64,000 nt of DNA, taken from Athripsodes cinereus (Eukaryota > Arthropoda > Insecta > Trichoptera > Leptoceridae). The DNA lies in the NCBI GenBank assembly GCA_947579605.1, contig OX388318.1, positions 24,352,098 through 24,416,097 on the forward strand. Direction: 5' to 3'. How positions within the stretch are numbered: the stretch's first letter is position 1; every line of letters starts with the position of its first letter. This document shows positions 1 to 15,200 of this stretch, one piece after another. Under the pieces are notes generated by a model. It worked only from the letters and a program-made list of their open reading frames with translations, did no database searches and was not told the DNA's origin. Both the position numbers and the translations under genes were made by a program.

Positions 1-93
1 TTTTGTTATTATAAATTTGTTATTTTTTTATTATAAATGACAACCTTGTAGGCTTAATGTAATATAGAAAAAAAAACTACTAAATTTCATTAC

Positions 94-286
94 CTTAAGA
101 TGAGCTTTGACACCCTTGACTTGGTTCTGTGTGATGAGGTCGCAGTTCATCTCCTGCAGCTGCCTCAAGAAGCTGGGGTCACTCATCATTCCCTTGGCAG
201 CCTTCCATCCCATCTCCTTGATGCCACGAATGATTAGGATACATTCACACACCACTTGCACGGCCTCGGGAGGATTGGCAAAGGAT
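94..286 (-). CDS. DNAH10: DNAH10 exon 63, stalk; gene continues off left edge
   Basis: Codons 3650-3714. S-F-A-N-P-P, V-C-E-C-I-L-I and SDPSFLRQL are the stalk strand before the microtubule-binding domain. Phase 2 in, 0 out, with a GTAATG donor at 93 into an intron leaving the window. Confidence 0.96.
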
Positions 287-3200
287 CTATAACACAAAAT
301 CAATATGATTCACTCAATTGTCAATTGCCAATAATGCTTCTCTTGGAATTTTGACATTTCCCTTTCAGTCATTTTCACTCAGACTTACTTTGTACAAATA
401 CAGAATAACCTTTTAATTTCATTGTCTTGATTTTATATTGACACTGAGAGGACAGCTTGCATGTTTATTATATGTAGCTGGTCTGCTGGCTGCCCCACTT
501 GTGGGATATGCTGTGATGGTATAGTGGTAGTAGTAGTATTGCGTAAGAAAAACTTTAAGACAATATTTTGTAGGTAGGTAACTATACTTTGTACTTCTGT
601 TGCTTGATTTTAATAATCACGATCGATTTCGGTGTGCCTATGCCATCGACGATTAAATCAAGACTATTGTTAGAATGTAACACAAGATGCATCTTAACAT
701 TTTTAAATTATAAAATTATATTGAGCATTGGAGATAAATTGTAATTATTAAAACGTTATATCTAATCTCACTCCCAAATACCTTTAAAATGATGAATTTA
801 AATCTTCATTCTCACCTCAATTCTGTAATATCAGACTTGTCCAGTTCCTCCAACGCTCTCCTGGCTTCCTCCAGAGCAGGCAAGGCAGCTGATAGTACCT
901 CCTCTGCTTCTGCTTTCTCCTTCGAGATTACTTTGTTCTGCTGCTCAATCTCCTTACTCTTTTCTGAAGCAACGGTCTTTTTCTCCATCGCACTTGATGT
1001 AGCTGAAAAAAAGTATTACCACTCTTGTTAGAGATGACATGATGATAAAGAATTGTAGATATTGTTTTAGCCTGTATCACAATTATTTAGAAATCGGCAA
1101 TAAAAACTAGTATTTGATGATATAAATAATAGCGGAAAATTAATTTTATTTCAAACATGAAATACAGATGTCATTTTTGTAGAGTACGTTCGAAGTCACC
1201 TATAAGCGATACAGGGTTTTAGGAAGATAGCCTCCTTTATCTTTCTTGATAATATTACAACATCTACCAGACGTGGGACAGCCAGAATATATCCTCAGTG
1301 CTGTAAAAAAATATTCAGTAAATTTACATTTTATTTGTAGCCCCACCTTCAGATATTTCCACAATCAGCTTCTCGCACATCTCTGTCTGCTCGGCCACTA
1401 TTACTTTCTGGACGGCCAGTTTTTCATTCAAAAAGGCCAACTCAACTTTTGCACTGGCAATCTTAGACAGGCCTCCTTCCAAACGTTGGCACTAAAATCA
1501 AATGACAAAGGATTCACAAATAAATAAAAAAATATGGCTATCCACAAAGCTGACCAATGAAAACACTTGACATACATAGAATTTATTTTTAAAAACCAAA
1601 ACTAAAAACACCCTCGTAGTAAACAATATATCTGTGTAGTAAAGGTTGGAGTAAATCAACAACAGAAGAATTTAAATATGTTTTTTCTTTTGTTCTAGAG
1701 TTTAAACTACTCACTACCTCAAGAAGGAACCCACTTCATTAATCAAAACTATTGAATACTTTTAATAGGTTATTTTCAAAAGTAATGTGTAAAATGAAGA
1801 GTACCATAGCTACAATAGCATTATCCTTCTCTTCAAGAAGTTTGACATAACAGGATATGTAATCCATGTAATGTTTGGGAGTCACATAGTTGCACCTTCT
1901 CAGACGCAATTTGAGTTCATTTGTGTACTCGGTGATGCTGGAGTGGACGTGTACCACGTGATCCACAATCAGTTGGAGATAGCGCTCGGGGATGTAGGTT
2001 ACCTGGAATAAATATTGGTTCACAATTGTTAGCACAATTTTTTATATACTCTTAAAGATTCATTCATTACAATATTTTAATTAATTATTTGTACAAAGTA
2101 AATAATAATACTAAACAAAATAGTAAAAACAATGACACTGATGTGCTTCTACTAACATCGGATAGGAATATATTGGCCACAGCATGCAGAGCCTGTCTTG
2201 GCCAAGGGAAAATCCAGTCGATCGTGGTATTGTTCACCAGGCCCGGGAAGGAGCGGCAGTGATTTCTCAAGGAATCCCCAGATGGAGACATGGAGAGGAC
2301 CACATGCAAGTTGGTTGAGCAGGTATTAAGGAAATACTGCCAAACTGAATCTCTGTAAATGACAATTATTGATTTGTTTGATGGAAATGTTCTGATTGTT
2401 TTGAAATATAATGAAATGTTTAGAGTAAAAGAGAAAACTTTACTAAAATCACTTAATTATACATAATCTAAGGGATCCAGTCATTCTCAAGTGCAATATT
2501 TCTTGTAACAAATAGCCTTGAGTCAAATATTATATGTACTTGTCAAATAGTCTTGACTCAAATATTTCACTTGCCAAATGGCCTCATGTTAAATATTGCT
2601 TTTGTAAAATAATGAGTCAAATATTGAACTTGTCAAATAGTCTTGAGCCAAATATTTCACTGGTCAAATAATCTCGAGTCAAATAATTTTAAGTCAAATA
2701 TTGCTCATTACAAAAAGACTACACATGATCATGTGTAGTCTTTTTGAAATGATTTATTTTTAAATATAATTTTGAAAGAAATTATTTTTTACAGGATCTT
2801 TTTTAAACAAACAGGCAATTACAAAGCAGAATGTTGAAGGTTTAAGGGGGTAGACAATTTAAATCAATATATGTATGATATTCAGGGTTTTTACCTTCCG
2901 GCAGAGTAACCAGACTCCACAGCAGCATTCCTCACCATGTTTATGATACCGTCTTTCTCTTCATCCGTGAACAGTGCGGGGATCATTCCAATCATCAAAA
3001 TGTTGTTCACTAATTCCAGTAAACTCTCTTCTACAATCTGCAACATAGGTACAACATTTTAGTTATTAACATTTTTTTGTCCAGTATTCTCTATGGATTA
3101 TGCAGCCATCGTTTCAATACACCATTCCTATAATAAGGAAATCAGGGTAAGGAAAGAAGTGCCGTAGGAAGACATTATACTTTGTGATATATATTTGTTC

Positions 3201-6200
3201 TGAACAAAAGAGGCTCACTTCTACCATGTGTTTTTGAAAAAAAATCTCAAGGAGTGATGGAATAACACTAATCTTCTTTTGTATTTTACAGGATTTCATG
3301 TTTAAGGGTGTAAAAAAAATTATAATGATATTCAGAATGGAAGAGAAAATTTCAAGAGTCTATGAAAATATTTCAACAGTTAAAAATTATTAATAAATTG
3401 CATTATTTAGATTGCAGACCTGTGTGTGACAAAAGATAAAGACCGTCTTCCTCTTTTCCACTCCCAACATGTTGTACAGGATCTTCATGTCTTCCCTGAA
3501 GGAGGTCTCATTATAACCTCTGCTGATTGTCAACTGAAACAGCTCACAACCTAGAAATATTTAGGATATTTCTGTCATTAATGTTTTAAAATTAAGATTC
3601 AAGATTAAAAAAATTGTTCAAATTTATTTATTACATTGAATTCATGCAAAACATTAAGATACCTGCTGCAAAGGCAGCCAGTTTGACAACGGACTGTTTG
3701 CCGGTACTCCCCCCTCCCACAAGCAGCATATGCCCTTGGTGCATGCGTAGCACTCGGTGTACTCGACTCAAATGTTCCAGGCAATCTTCAAACAGAACCA
3801 ATGGCAATTTGTTACCACGATCATTGTAATCTTCCAGAATCTACAAAGATAAATGCATTTTACTTTTACCTATTCACATTTAAGTATTTATTTATTGTAC
3901 ATAAGAAACAATGTACAGCATTACAGTAAAAAAAAACTTTTCGCTGTTATTGTACATACGCAAACAATCAAGACAATAATAAAATATAACACAAAAATAC
4001 AGACACATAGAAATTCTATGGGACAAATATACACGAAAAAGGAATATTGACCACATATCTATAACATTACAGCGTTTTCCACAAATACACGCATGTGCAT
4101 GTGAGTGATAGATGACAAGGTAGAGCGAGAAAGAAAGATATATAGTAAACAAATGATTCCAGAGAAAACTGTGGAGAATAACAGGCAGAGTAGAAAAAGA
4201 ATGTATGAAAATGGCTAGCCAGTTGAGAATTTGCAGTTGTGCAAGTGAGCGTGAGGGATTTACAACATGTGTATGAGCCGAGTTGTCGCATTACTTATTG
4301 TAAATATTGAGCATAAAAAGATTAAATAATAATCAATCGAGTTTGATTATTCCTACCCTCACCAAACACTCACAATTTAATAGTAGAAGCATGTAGAATA
4401 TTTTGTTCATAAAAATGAACAAAAAATTTCTACGCATAATTGTGAAAAAAGCAATAATGTTGATTATGTCACTTTATTATTAGTACTTTTTTTACTAAAA
4501 ACCACTGAATCTCAATTAATAGGTTCACAATGAAGGCTGAATACACTTTTAAAAACCTGGTTACTCAATAGAAAAATGAACTCTTGATTTCGGTGATGTA
4601 AGTAATCTACATAAGCTGTTGAACCATGTGCCAGACACTTATATTTCGGTCATTCTTGATCCATCCTCAGACATATGATTTTCTTTCAAAATAATTATCA
4701 TCTGTCCATAGCACACTGTGTATACAAATATACTATGACAATTCTTTGCCAAATATAAAAGGTAATAATGCTCTACAAATGTCTTAAGCAGAATACATTT
4801 TCGTTTTTATAAAACAGCCAGAAGTATTCACACTATTTTCCGGGAATCTGTGAGATAAAGACGTCTAAATCTCACCTCTTGGAATAATGAATAGATAGCT
4901 TCGTAATCCAGCAGATCCTCATAGAACCTAGGATCTTCTTCATTGAGTGCGTTCCTGAAGTCTCCAAATATGAGAGGATCTCTCAGCACATACTCCTCAG
5001 TGGTGAGAGGTCTGGCTGGCTGCGCCTCCTCCTCCTCACCACCCTCTTCTCCTTCATCCTCTTCCTCTTGCTCCATATCCTCTGCTGGAGGTGGCTGGTC
5101 ATCTTCTACTATATCCTCATCATCAGCAGCACCTTAAAAAAAGAAAAGTTTATAATTTGAATAAGGGTTTAAGGAGAATGAGCAAATGCGAGAGGAGTGT
5201 TGTGAAATGAATGGGTGTTTATACGTTACAATGGTTTGAATATACATGGAGCAACCGGATGACGAAGAGGATGTATCCATCCGAAAGAGGGGGTGTGAGA
5301 AAGAGCAAAGATCCGAGAGCTACATGGCTTGATCAGGTGGATCAAATTCTAAAGGACGGCTGCGTATTGATTAAGAGAAACAGTCGTATGTGTATAAAAA
5401 ATTGTATGAATGTGGAAGAAGTATTTAAGGATAGAGCTCTGCGGCATTCACAGAACATTATATTTTTAACTGATTGTCATCCCTATACTCTTACCTTCCG
5501 CAGCTTCCTCCCCTTCAGCCGCTTCCGCTTCTTCTTCTGCATACCTCTCCACAGGGAAGTACTGCCCCACCAAAGTGGCTATGTGGTTCTTCATTAAAGT
5601 TTGATCCTGCAACAACACAGAATAAAACATTGCCATTGGAAATTCCTAATCCTGCGACAACTTACTATCTGTCCGATCAGATAATCTCAACATGTGACCT
5701 ATATTTATAATATATATTCACACAATATAACATTGTGCAAAATCCAACTGAAAGAGGTGAGAATATCCATGGGCAATAATTCCACCCTTCTCGCTATCCC
5801 AGGGATTCCACAGATGAACAATTTTTAATTTACAACATTACCTCGACATTTATAAGCCTGTCACAGATGACTCTGCAGAACTCGTTCCTCCAGGCACGCA
5901 CCATGAATTTTATTTCCGGAAAATAGTTGGGATGTGTCTGACAGAGGCCGGCTACGATTCTGGACAGATCACGTAAATTGAAGATGTAGTGGAACTTGGA
6001 GGGCGTAGGCGGAAGTTCTACAAGAATTATCTGAAAAATGGAAACAAAATTTGTAAAACTCAAGCAGATACAAGCAATAACATAACTTTGATGTTTGATT
6101 TTACATTTGTCCATCACATCTCATATAATGTAAACAGAGAATGAAAGAATGCCAACAATATCATCTTTCCACATCATCACATTCATGCAACTATTCCTTT

Positions 6201-9200
6201 TTAAAACTTCTTCTAAGAATTCATCTAACATCATTAAAATGGAGTATATCCGAAACTACCATCAGGTACTAATGCATAATGTTCTCTTTATATTTCGTCT
6301 GCAAGGGTTCCGTTGGTCTGGGCGTCCCTCTTTCACAAGTGTGTGACAACAACATCAGAGTGCAGGGAATGTCGAGGGAAGAGGCGACGCGATTGGCACA
6401 GAGATGAAAACCAGCCTCCTCCATGCAAATATGTTGTAGAAATTGAATAAAAAGGACATCTTGTTATAAAAAGTCGTGTTTTAGTGTTTGCTCCTGCTCC
6501 CGATAATTTGTTTAATAACATATTTAATATGTTGTACCTTGAATAGATCCAAAGTCATCTGTATAAGTTTGGTGCTGATGTTCTGCACTTCAGGAGGGAA
6601 CGCCTCAAAGTGTCCAGCCAGTATGGAGTGGTAGATGTGCATCAATGTCTTCTCAGACGGGAACGCAAGGTTATAAACAGAAAACTTGGAGATGAAACGA
6701 GGATCCACCTGTAATATTCATCAATAAATTAGAGAATCTAGCAAAATTTTATATCATGGATTGACTGACCAAATGATAGGGGCATTGCTGCTGTTGCCAG
6801 CTATTCACATTTTCTGATATTTTGAGTAAGTCCATTTGTTCATATTAATAATTCACAATTATATTAAAAATTCACTTTGTTTAAAAAAAAACTAAAAGGT
6901 GGATCCCAGGATTGGAAATTTTTGTTGGATGGGTCGGAGCCCAGTCAACTTTGGGAACCACTGATTTAGTGCATTGCATGTATGTATTCTCGAATTCACA
7001 CAAGATTTGTATTTTTAGTTTGAGACTAGCTTGACATGTGTCTCTTAAAATGAAAAGAGCGAAAAATTGAATTTCAAGCACAAGAACATTATAGTTTACT
7101 AGCTACAATAGTTCTGAGGTATTTCTGTGACGATTTACGTTGATCGAAAAAACTCATTGTACTTACATCATTCCTTCCGCCTCCAGCTTTGCCCATTGAA
7201 GCTAGATAGCCGATATCTTTCAGGGTCTTCCAGTTTAGATCTTTGCCTCGATCGTAGAAACCATTTCTTTCAAACAATAATTTCAACCAGGCAATCGGTT
7301 GCTGTGTTCCATACGTATCAACCTAAAAGAACATTAAACGAAACATATTTATCTAATCATTGTTCTATTAATTTTCTGGTATTTCCTTTTTCACGAAATT
7401 CCCAACAATCTAATATCACTGTCATTACGCTGTACTAAGAAAGCCCAACAGGCGCAGTCTCTCCCCTTTTGAACATCGTCATTGGACATTCTCAAAACAT
7501 GACCCAGCCCTACCAGATTATAAATATCAAACAAAAAAAAACAACAATTTTCGCCAGCAGTCTGGAGGTAGAGTATCGGCCTCATGCACATGAGATTCAC
7601 GTTTCGATCCCAGGTGCCGGCAAACTCCCCTTTCACGACACAAGCTTTTAGCTTACTGTGAAAGGTGTATAAGGTTATATTTGGGTTTATAACAAAAACC
7701 CAGATACATACATCATTTAAATAAAAAAAAATTAAAATATCTTACTTGTGGCATATTCATGTCGTCTATAAATATGAGCATTTTCTTGCCAACCGGGGGG
7801 CCAAACACATCTTTAGATCTCTTTTCAATAGAAGATTCTATGTTCCTCTGGACGTCCATGGAGGAAGTACGGGACGAGAAATTCAACTGAGTCACAACCT
7901 GCAAAAGAAAAACCACGAAAGTCAAACAAACTGATGTAGCGACAATATATTAATCTCTATAAAAAATCAAATTCAAATCTTTCATGTGGAATATAGTGAG
8001 TTATAAATAAAAATTAACACACATATTCTTCAGGTTTCAACGCACGTAAGAAGTTTGTTATGATAGCTGTCTTGGATGTGCCTGTATCACCAGCCAAGAG
8101 TAGAGGTCGCTTTTCCTGAAAAAAATAATAAGACAAACAATGTTAACTTTCACTGAAAATAATTTCAAATATTGGACTCAGAAGCTTTTAAGGCCAACAC
8201 TCATCATCAGTTTTTTTATGACCTTCACCAATGATGGTGTTCCCGGTCAGTCTAAAGTATATTTCTATTTTAGTTATTGACATCTTAATCTATTCAAAAT
8301 TCATTCTTTTGACATTGGTAATCGGCTCATAATTAAAAATGTAACACAAGAACGTAAAATGTAGTTTGAAGTGGATTTATTCCACAAAACGGCCCATTAT
8401 AAAATTGTCTATTTTTTAACGCAGCGGCAGAATTGCTATCCACACTCCTCAACATTATACAACCAGATAAGTCTTCATAATATGGTCTAATGCTGGTAAA
8501 AAATCACCTATCCAGATATACAGGATATCAAAGGATTAGGTTCAAAAAACGCAGGTTCAAAATACCAGCATTGTGCCAGAAATATCTGTGTTCAGATACT
8601 TTGTAACGATATTACAAATGTTTATTATAAAAAAAAATATTTTTCATGTTTAAATTAACCGGTAAATCAAATTTTTCAAATTATTTATTAAATTATTTTA
8701 TATTATTAGAAAATAATGATCCAAAAATTTAAAGAGTTGTACCCCTTCCATGAGCTTAATAGCCCAGGTGATTCGCAGAGTGTCCACAGTGGGCACCAGG
8801 ATCTGAGAGAAATTGAGACTTCGATCGTGTATGTACTTGGGCACCAGCCACTCCCACGCCGTCCACGTCTTATTCTCCATGTCCAGACAGTAGTCAAAGA
8901 TGGTGGGCATGGATCTCGGTAAATGTTCTAAAAATTACAATAGATTAATGATTATAATCAAGGTTCAAAAATTTATAATTACATAGCTGACCATACCTGA
9001 TAAGAGCTTATCTCGCATGGTAAAGTTTATGTTTTTATTGTTTCTCTATCTATCTCATATCTACTTATAAAATAATGCTTTGCCTGATGATGAGAGCGGA
9101 AGTTTTTGAAAGCCAGTCTGCAAATTTATTATGTCACCGGAAGAATCACTGTATATTTTGTTTCATTTTATTTTCTGATTAAAATCACTTTATGAGTATT

Positions 9201-12200
9201 ATTATTATTTTAATTATTCTATATAGATCATACAGTTATAACAATAAATATAACAATTAATTGCAACAATGAGCCAACCAATCAAGATCCCTTTCTTACC
9301 GCAACTAACAAACATAAATTTGAGGTACATGATTTATTTAATAAAAAAATGAAGATAGAAAAAAAAATGCTAAAACATACGTAATATAAAAATGTAAAAA
9401 CACATATAAAAAAATATAAATACCCTAGTCCACAAATCAAATCCCTAAAAATAGTAGTATTAATCACCAATATTCAACATTAGGTTTAGAACAACCCTTT
9501 GTTCATATGCCAACATATTATATATAGAACAAAAGGTGGGTTGTGAAAAAAGGCAATTCAATTGACAGAAAATTATTCTAAATGGAGGCAGTTAACTGTC
9601 TCGTACTTCAGAGAGGAGCATTGAAGAATGAAAATAGAAGATGAATAAAATTTATTAAATTTTGCGAGTTGTAAATGCGAGCATAAGGAGAATACGTCTT
9701 ACTGAATGTGGCTTTCTTCTCCGGTGTGTCGTCCACCATCATCATTGGACATACTTTCTTCACGTACGCATCAAAATCCCCTCTGCTCTCGTCCAAGATA
9801 GACGCACCCAGAGAATTGTACATAGACTGAAAATATAAATAAGATTCACATTAAAAAAATATGTTTATATATTTCTTCTAAGGTAAACTTAATAATGTAT
9901 TTAAATAATACGTAGCTTTATTATTCCTTTAAAATAAAACAATGAGAAGAATAGTTGGAAAAAAGTTGCGCGACAGAGCGAGGAATAAGGATATAAGGAG
10001 AATGAGTGGATGCGAGAGGTGCGTTGAAAAATAATGCGCGTAAATAAATTGCGATGCACACGACACGCGGAGGGAATGGATAAAAAAAGGATGACGAAGC
10101 GTGTGTATTTATTTTAAAGAGGGGGTGTGAAACAGCGCAAACGTCCAAGAACATGTTGCTTGATCACGTGGAATGAATTTTCGCTTAGTTAATAATTAAA
10201 AGCAACTTACGATTATAAAGACACAGTTGACGACGTCCTCCTCATATCTATCTTCGGGATCCGATTTGGTCGGAGTCAATCCATTTATCATATAACACAA
10301 TTGCACCACCTAAAATAAAAATATTTAAAACACAGTATATACAAAAATTAGCCCATGAAGTCTCCAGTAAAGAAAAGTATTCTGTAAGAGGCAGGGATTC
10401 ATAAAAAATAACATACAAGACAGCGATGAGAAATGATACCTATCCTGAATGTTGGTCAGCTGGCTACCCCACTTGTGAGAAATGAGATAAAGATATGAAT
10501 GAATGAATGAAAAAATATATTGTGAATGTCTGAGATGTAGTTGGGTTAAATTAGAAATTAAAAAAATATTAACTGGATAATTTATTTGAAAGAAAGGTAG
10601 TAAATTTATCACTTACTAAATTCAATGGAGTTTGTGGAACTACGGTCTTCAAAGGAGCCTGCTGTTGCAAGCCCAACATCCCATATACGATGTAATCAAT
10701 GGCACCAGGCACAAAGGTCTCAAACAGCTGAGCAAACTGCTGTCTCTCCGATTCATTGTTTCTGGTGCGAAGCCACCTCATCCAATACGGTTCGAAGCTA
10801 AGATTTTTAGGATCTACAAACACCATCCCGGCTCGTGACACGGTCGCAGGAGAGGCATAGTTTAGATCTCCAACCTAAAATGCATAAGAACAGTTGAAAT
10901 CATAGACAATTTTCATAATATTTCCACAATCTTCCAGATTTAGAATAAAGGGCAAATTTTAAGCATTATTGACAAAAATCAATCGCCATTCAAAGCTTTC
11001 ACCATGATCTAGACAAAAAATCAGCTTCTTCTGATCAGAACATCTTTAAGTCACCTATTCCCTTAACATTCCTAGCTCTCTGCTCCATGAAAAATTACAG
11101 GACAAATACAAGAATCTCTCACCCGATGTGCTTAGGATATGTACTTCACTAATATGAAAAATTTAACGGCTGAGACTGCAAATCTATTTGATTTCAATTG
11201 TACAGGATTTTTGTAGAAAGAAATGACATCCAATTACTAAAAAGTTCCATTCAACTCCTGAATTATCATGAATTACCTCAAACAATAGTGAACAATACGA
11301 TGCAAGTTTGATTCTCTCCCCATTTGCAAGGGTGAGGAGTTTATTGTCGTCCATCACGGAGTTCATATTCTCAATCCAGAGGGCGTCCACGTCTCCATCA
11401 AACACGGAATATCTCCTTTCCTCCTGCTCCAGAGGCTTGTTCATCCTGCGGAAGATGCTTGAGTATAAACCATCTATCCAGTCCCTTGTAACGGGATCTA
11501 GAATGCCGTAGAGTTCTATCACAGAACACGCCTGAAAAAATATTTTTTTTACATCCATAATCTAAATAAATAAAGAAAATCGGGTGTGACATTTGTGATA
11601 GACTGGCAAAATCAAAATAAAAATGGTAATGGGGGGAGTTTTGTACTTTATGAGGATGGCCAGGATTTTGCATGTCTCTCACGGGAATGTTGCTAGGTTT
11701 GAGGATCAAAGGCAGCTTTGTGATATAATAAACAAGACGATGCTGCTGTAATATTTGCGGGTGGTTAGAAACAGATGGTCCAAGATGGAAAAAGCTGGAA
11801 ATTATGGGGAGGCATATGTTAGATAGTGGATAGAGATGAATGATTAAAAAAAAATACAAAGAAACAGTTAAGTTTGAATACGCTTCATACCTTAGGGTTT
11901 AAAACGGTGACTTTAGTCGGCAGTCCCATATGGGTCTGTGCATCAACTAGAGCCCACAACACCACAGTCTTCCCACCTCCAGTTGGTCCCACCAGCATTG
12001 TGGAATGCCTGGTCATCATTGTCTCGTACATCTGTACCACTTTATCTACCTAAAATTACAAAAATAGGTAATGGTTACTATTTCGGCTACAAAATGGTCA
12101 CTAGCCTTCATACTTCTAGGAAACGTTTTGAATATAAAAAAAATCTTTAGCACCCGTATTTTCCTTGGAATACACGAACCATGGTTTTCACATTTTTATG

Positions 12201-15200
12201 TTTTATACTTTTTCTCAATGTTTTTAAGGTCAGTTTCCCTACCTGATGATCCAGAATAATGTATCCTTTGTCTTTGAGCACATAATCAACCGCAGCACAA
12301 AAGTCTGGATAGCTGACCCTGGGGCACTCCAGACCAGGGAACAGATCTTTGATCAGACCCAAAAATAGTGGAACATCGTCGAATACAAACTTGGGATAGT
12401 TCATGTCGCTGAAATAATATTTAACTAAATTAAAACTGAGAACAATTGCTTTTTGAACATCTTCAGGTCAGTAATGGGGTCGACACCTGTCTTTTTTTTG
12501 AATAGCTAATTTTTTATTGGATAACTTACATGTTTAAATGCTAGTGGGAGATGCTATAATGGTATAAGTAGACAGATTTCTTTTTCCACTAAATAAAAAT
12601 TTGTTTCTCGATAATATCATATACAAATAATAATGTTTTCGTTAAATTTACCGCAAAGCCCTCATAAGCACCACATTCTCAGGCAGATCAGGAGTTTCAC
12701 GCCTCATTTTTCCAGCCATACGAAGGATGGATGTGAGGGCACGGAGTCCCCAATCGTAATGAGATTGCTTCGACAATTGTTCCTGGGCAACCTTGTACAG
12801 AACTGTCATCTTTTTGGCCAGAACCTTAAAACAACAACAAATTGGAGGTCTGGATACTAACTCAGAAATACAAAATTTTAATCTCCAAGTCATGAAATCT
12901 CCACATATAATAGCACAATTTAATGCATGCAATATATTTATAAATAGTTTTCACCTTGGCACTCAGGAAACCATCTGATAAAAGCGATATTTGACAGATC
13001 ATCTCCAGATCAGGTTTGATGCACATCACAGGACGGAAGAGAGCTTTCACAGATTCTGGCAGTTCAGTGCGACCGGCGTAACCAGGGTTCATGGTTATGA
13101 AGATGCCCACTTTCAAATCCAAATCAATCTCTTGTCCTTCAAACTGAAATTCAATCACGATTTTAATTCACATTCTAACACTATATTTATTCTTCTGATG
13201 ATCCTACAGCCATATCTTTTAAGTCAATAAAATATTTTTCAATCTATACCATCATAGCATCTCCCAAAAGTGGAGTAGCCAAAGAACTTACTGCATATTA
13301 TATTAAACATAATTAACTAGCAAACTTCGCTCTTCAACGTTCCTCTCGGGAGCGTAGGGCAAAAACCAGCCTAATCCATCTCTGGGCCAATTGAGTCACC
13401 TCTTCCCATGACATTTTCAATGCTTCAATATCGTTTTCATAGGAACAGTGTACTATGACAGAGGGACATCCAAGCTACTGGAACTCGTGGAAAAACTAAC
13501 AGTTTTCTTTTCGGTCACATACTCCTCATTGTGAGCAAACAAATTGTTTTCTCTGTCACAATACAAATTGGTACCTATTCAGGATGTGTAACATCTTACC
13601 TCATTTTCCCTAAATCAAAGATATTGAATGACTTATGTTATGACGATTGGAAACACCTGTCTTTTATAGCACCCTTGAAAACTCAGAGAAGAGATTAGGA
13701 GACCTACACCTGCAACTTAGAGAACTTATGTGAAATTTTACTTACTGTGAACCGTTTCAACTTCTTCAACATTGCACTCCTGATAGTCTGCAATTGTGTG
13801 GAGATGACACTGAGAACGGATACATCAATTCTGTTGAACTCGTCAAAGCAACCCCAAGCGCCACACGGGCACAGTCCGGCGAAGATGGCACCCATCGCAT
13901 GAAAGTCCATACCCTCTCCGCAGTTGGTAACCACACACAGCAGAGCCATGGCTTTAGCCAGATCTTTAGTGGTTTCAGTCTTGCCAGTTCCCGCAGGCCC
14001 TAAAAATAATAATAAGCATTTCAAGTACATATTATAAACTTCAAAAATTCAATATTTTGATTAGTTCTTCAAAAGTTATTCCCACATTATTTTTGGTTCT
14101 TTCCATTTGAATATAATTTTTAAGCTCCTCCCACTCAGACAAACAATAACCGTATAATGATTAGCTCCGCCCAATTTGAGTGCCTCCTACTTTAACAAAA
14201 ACCACTCCCATATTATCATCAGTTGCTCTTGTCTAAAAACTTAACAAAATAAACCGCATCTCCTGTAAAAATTATTATAACTCTCTAACAAGATATCACT
14301 TCCTAATCATTAGATAGGTAATATTATAAAAATCAGTATTACCCGCTGGGGCTCCTCCGAGCTGCATCGTTAAAGCCTGTGTGATGGTCAGATAGATCCT
14401 GTCAGTAAGTGGAGTAACCACAAGCCTTCCATTGAGACCCATGTACTCGTAACCATAGTCAAATTGTCCTGGAAAAATTCATAGAAAACTCACTGACAGT
14501 ATATTGATCTGGCGAGTTTATTCAAGAGTACGTATCATTTAACTAGAATTTAACACAATAAATATTGACCTGTGAATTTTATCAAATACTTGACAGTAAA
14601 ATGGTTTTGAGGAAATTTTAAACATACTTGTTTATTGATATCTCAATTTGATACAAAAGTTTGAAAAGTGTTGAACATCAGCAGGGCTACTCTTGAATTC
14701 AATCAAGATTAGATTCGATCTTAAGATCAAGATTAGATTAAGACTTGTAGATGGTACCCCCGACGCAATCTAGTCTTGATCTTGATCTAATCTTAACTTT
14801 AAGATGTCTTAATATAGAGATGTATTTCCTAACGCCGTTATCTATGGGTACCAACATGACAATCACGACAACTGAATTATTAAAACTAATATATCACGTG
14901 ATTTCACCGTATTTACACATTTTTTATAAATCTTATATCAATTTCTGATTAAATGAAATGAAAATGATATTATATAATGATGTATAACAGTGCAATTAAT
15001 TTATAAATAATATTTTTTAAAACCTATGCATTGACACTATTTTTGTCTATGACATATTTTGCAATTGTCTATTATTATCTTACTGACACTGACAGTTATC
15101 AATGCTTGTTTTGCGATGTATTAGTTTGTTGTTTTTGCAGAAGTATTCGCGAATTTATTATATTAAAATGATCAGAAAGTCATAAATTAAGGTAAGTATG

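Noticed and set aside
5211..5710. Plus-strand frames of 128 and 78 codons
   Set aside because: The first is a frameshifted LINE remnant running into the antisense of DNAH10 exon 54; the second is antisense exon.
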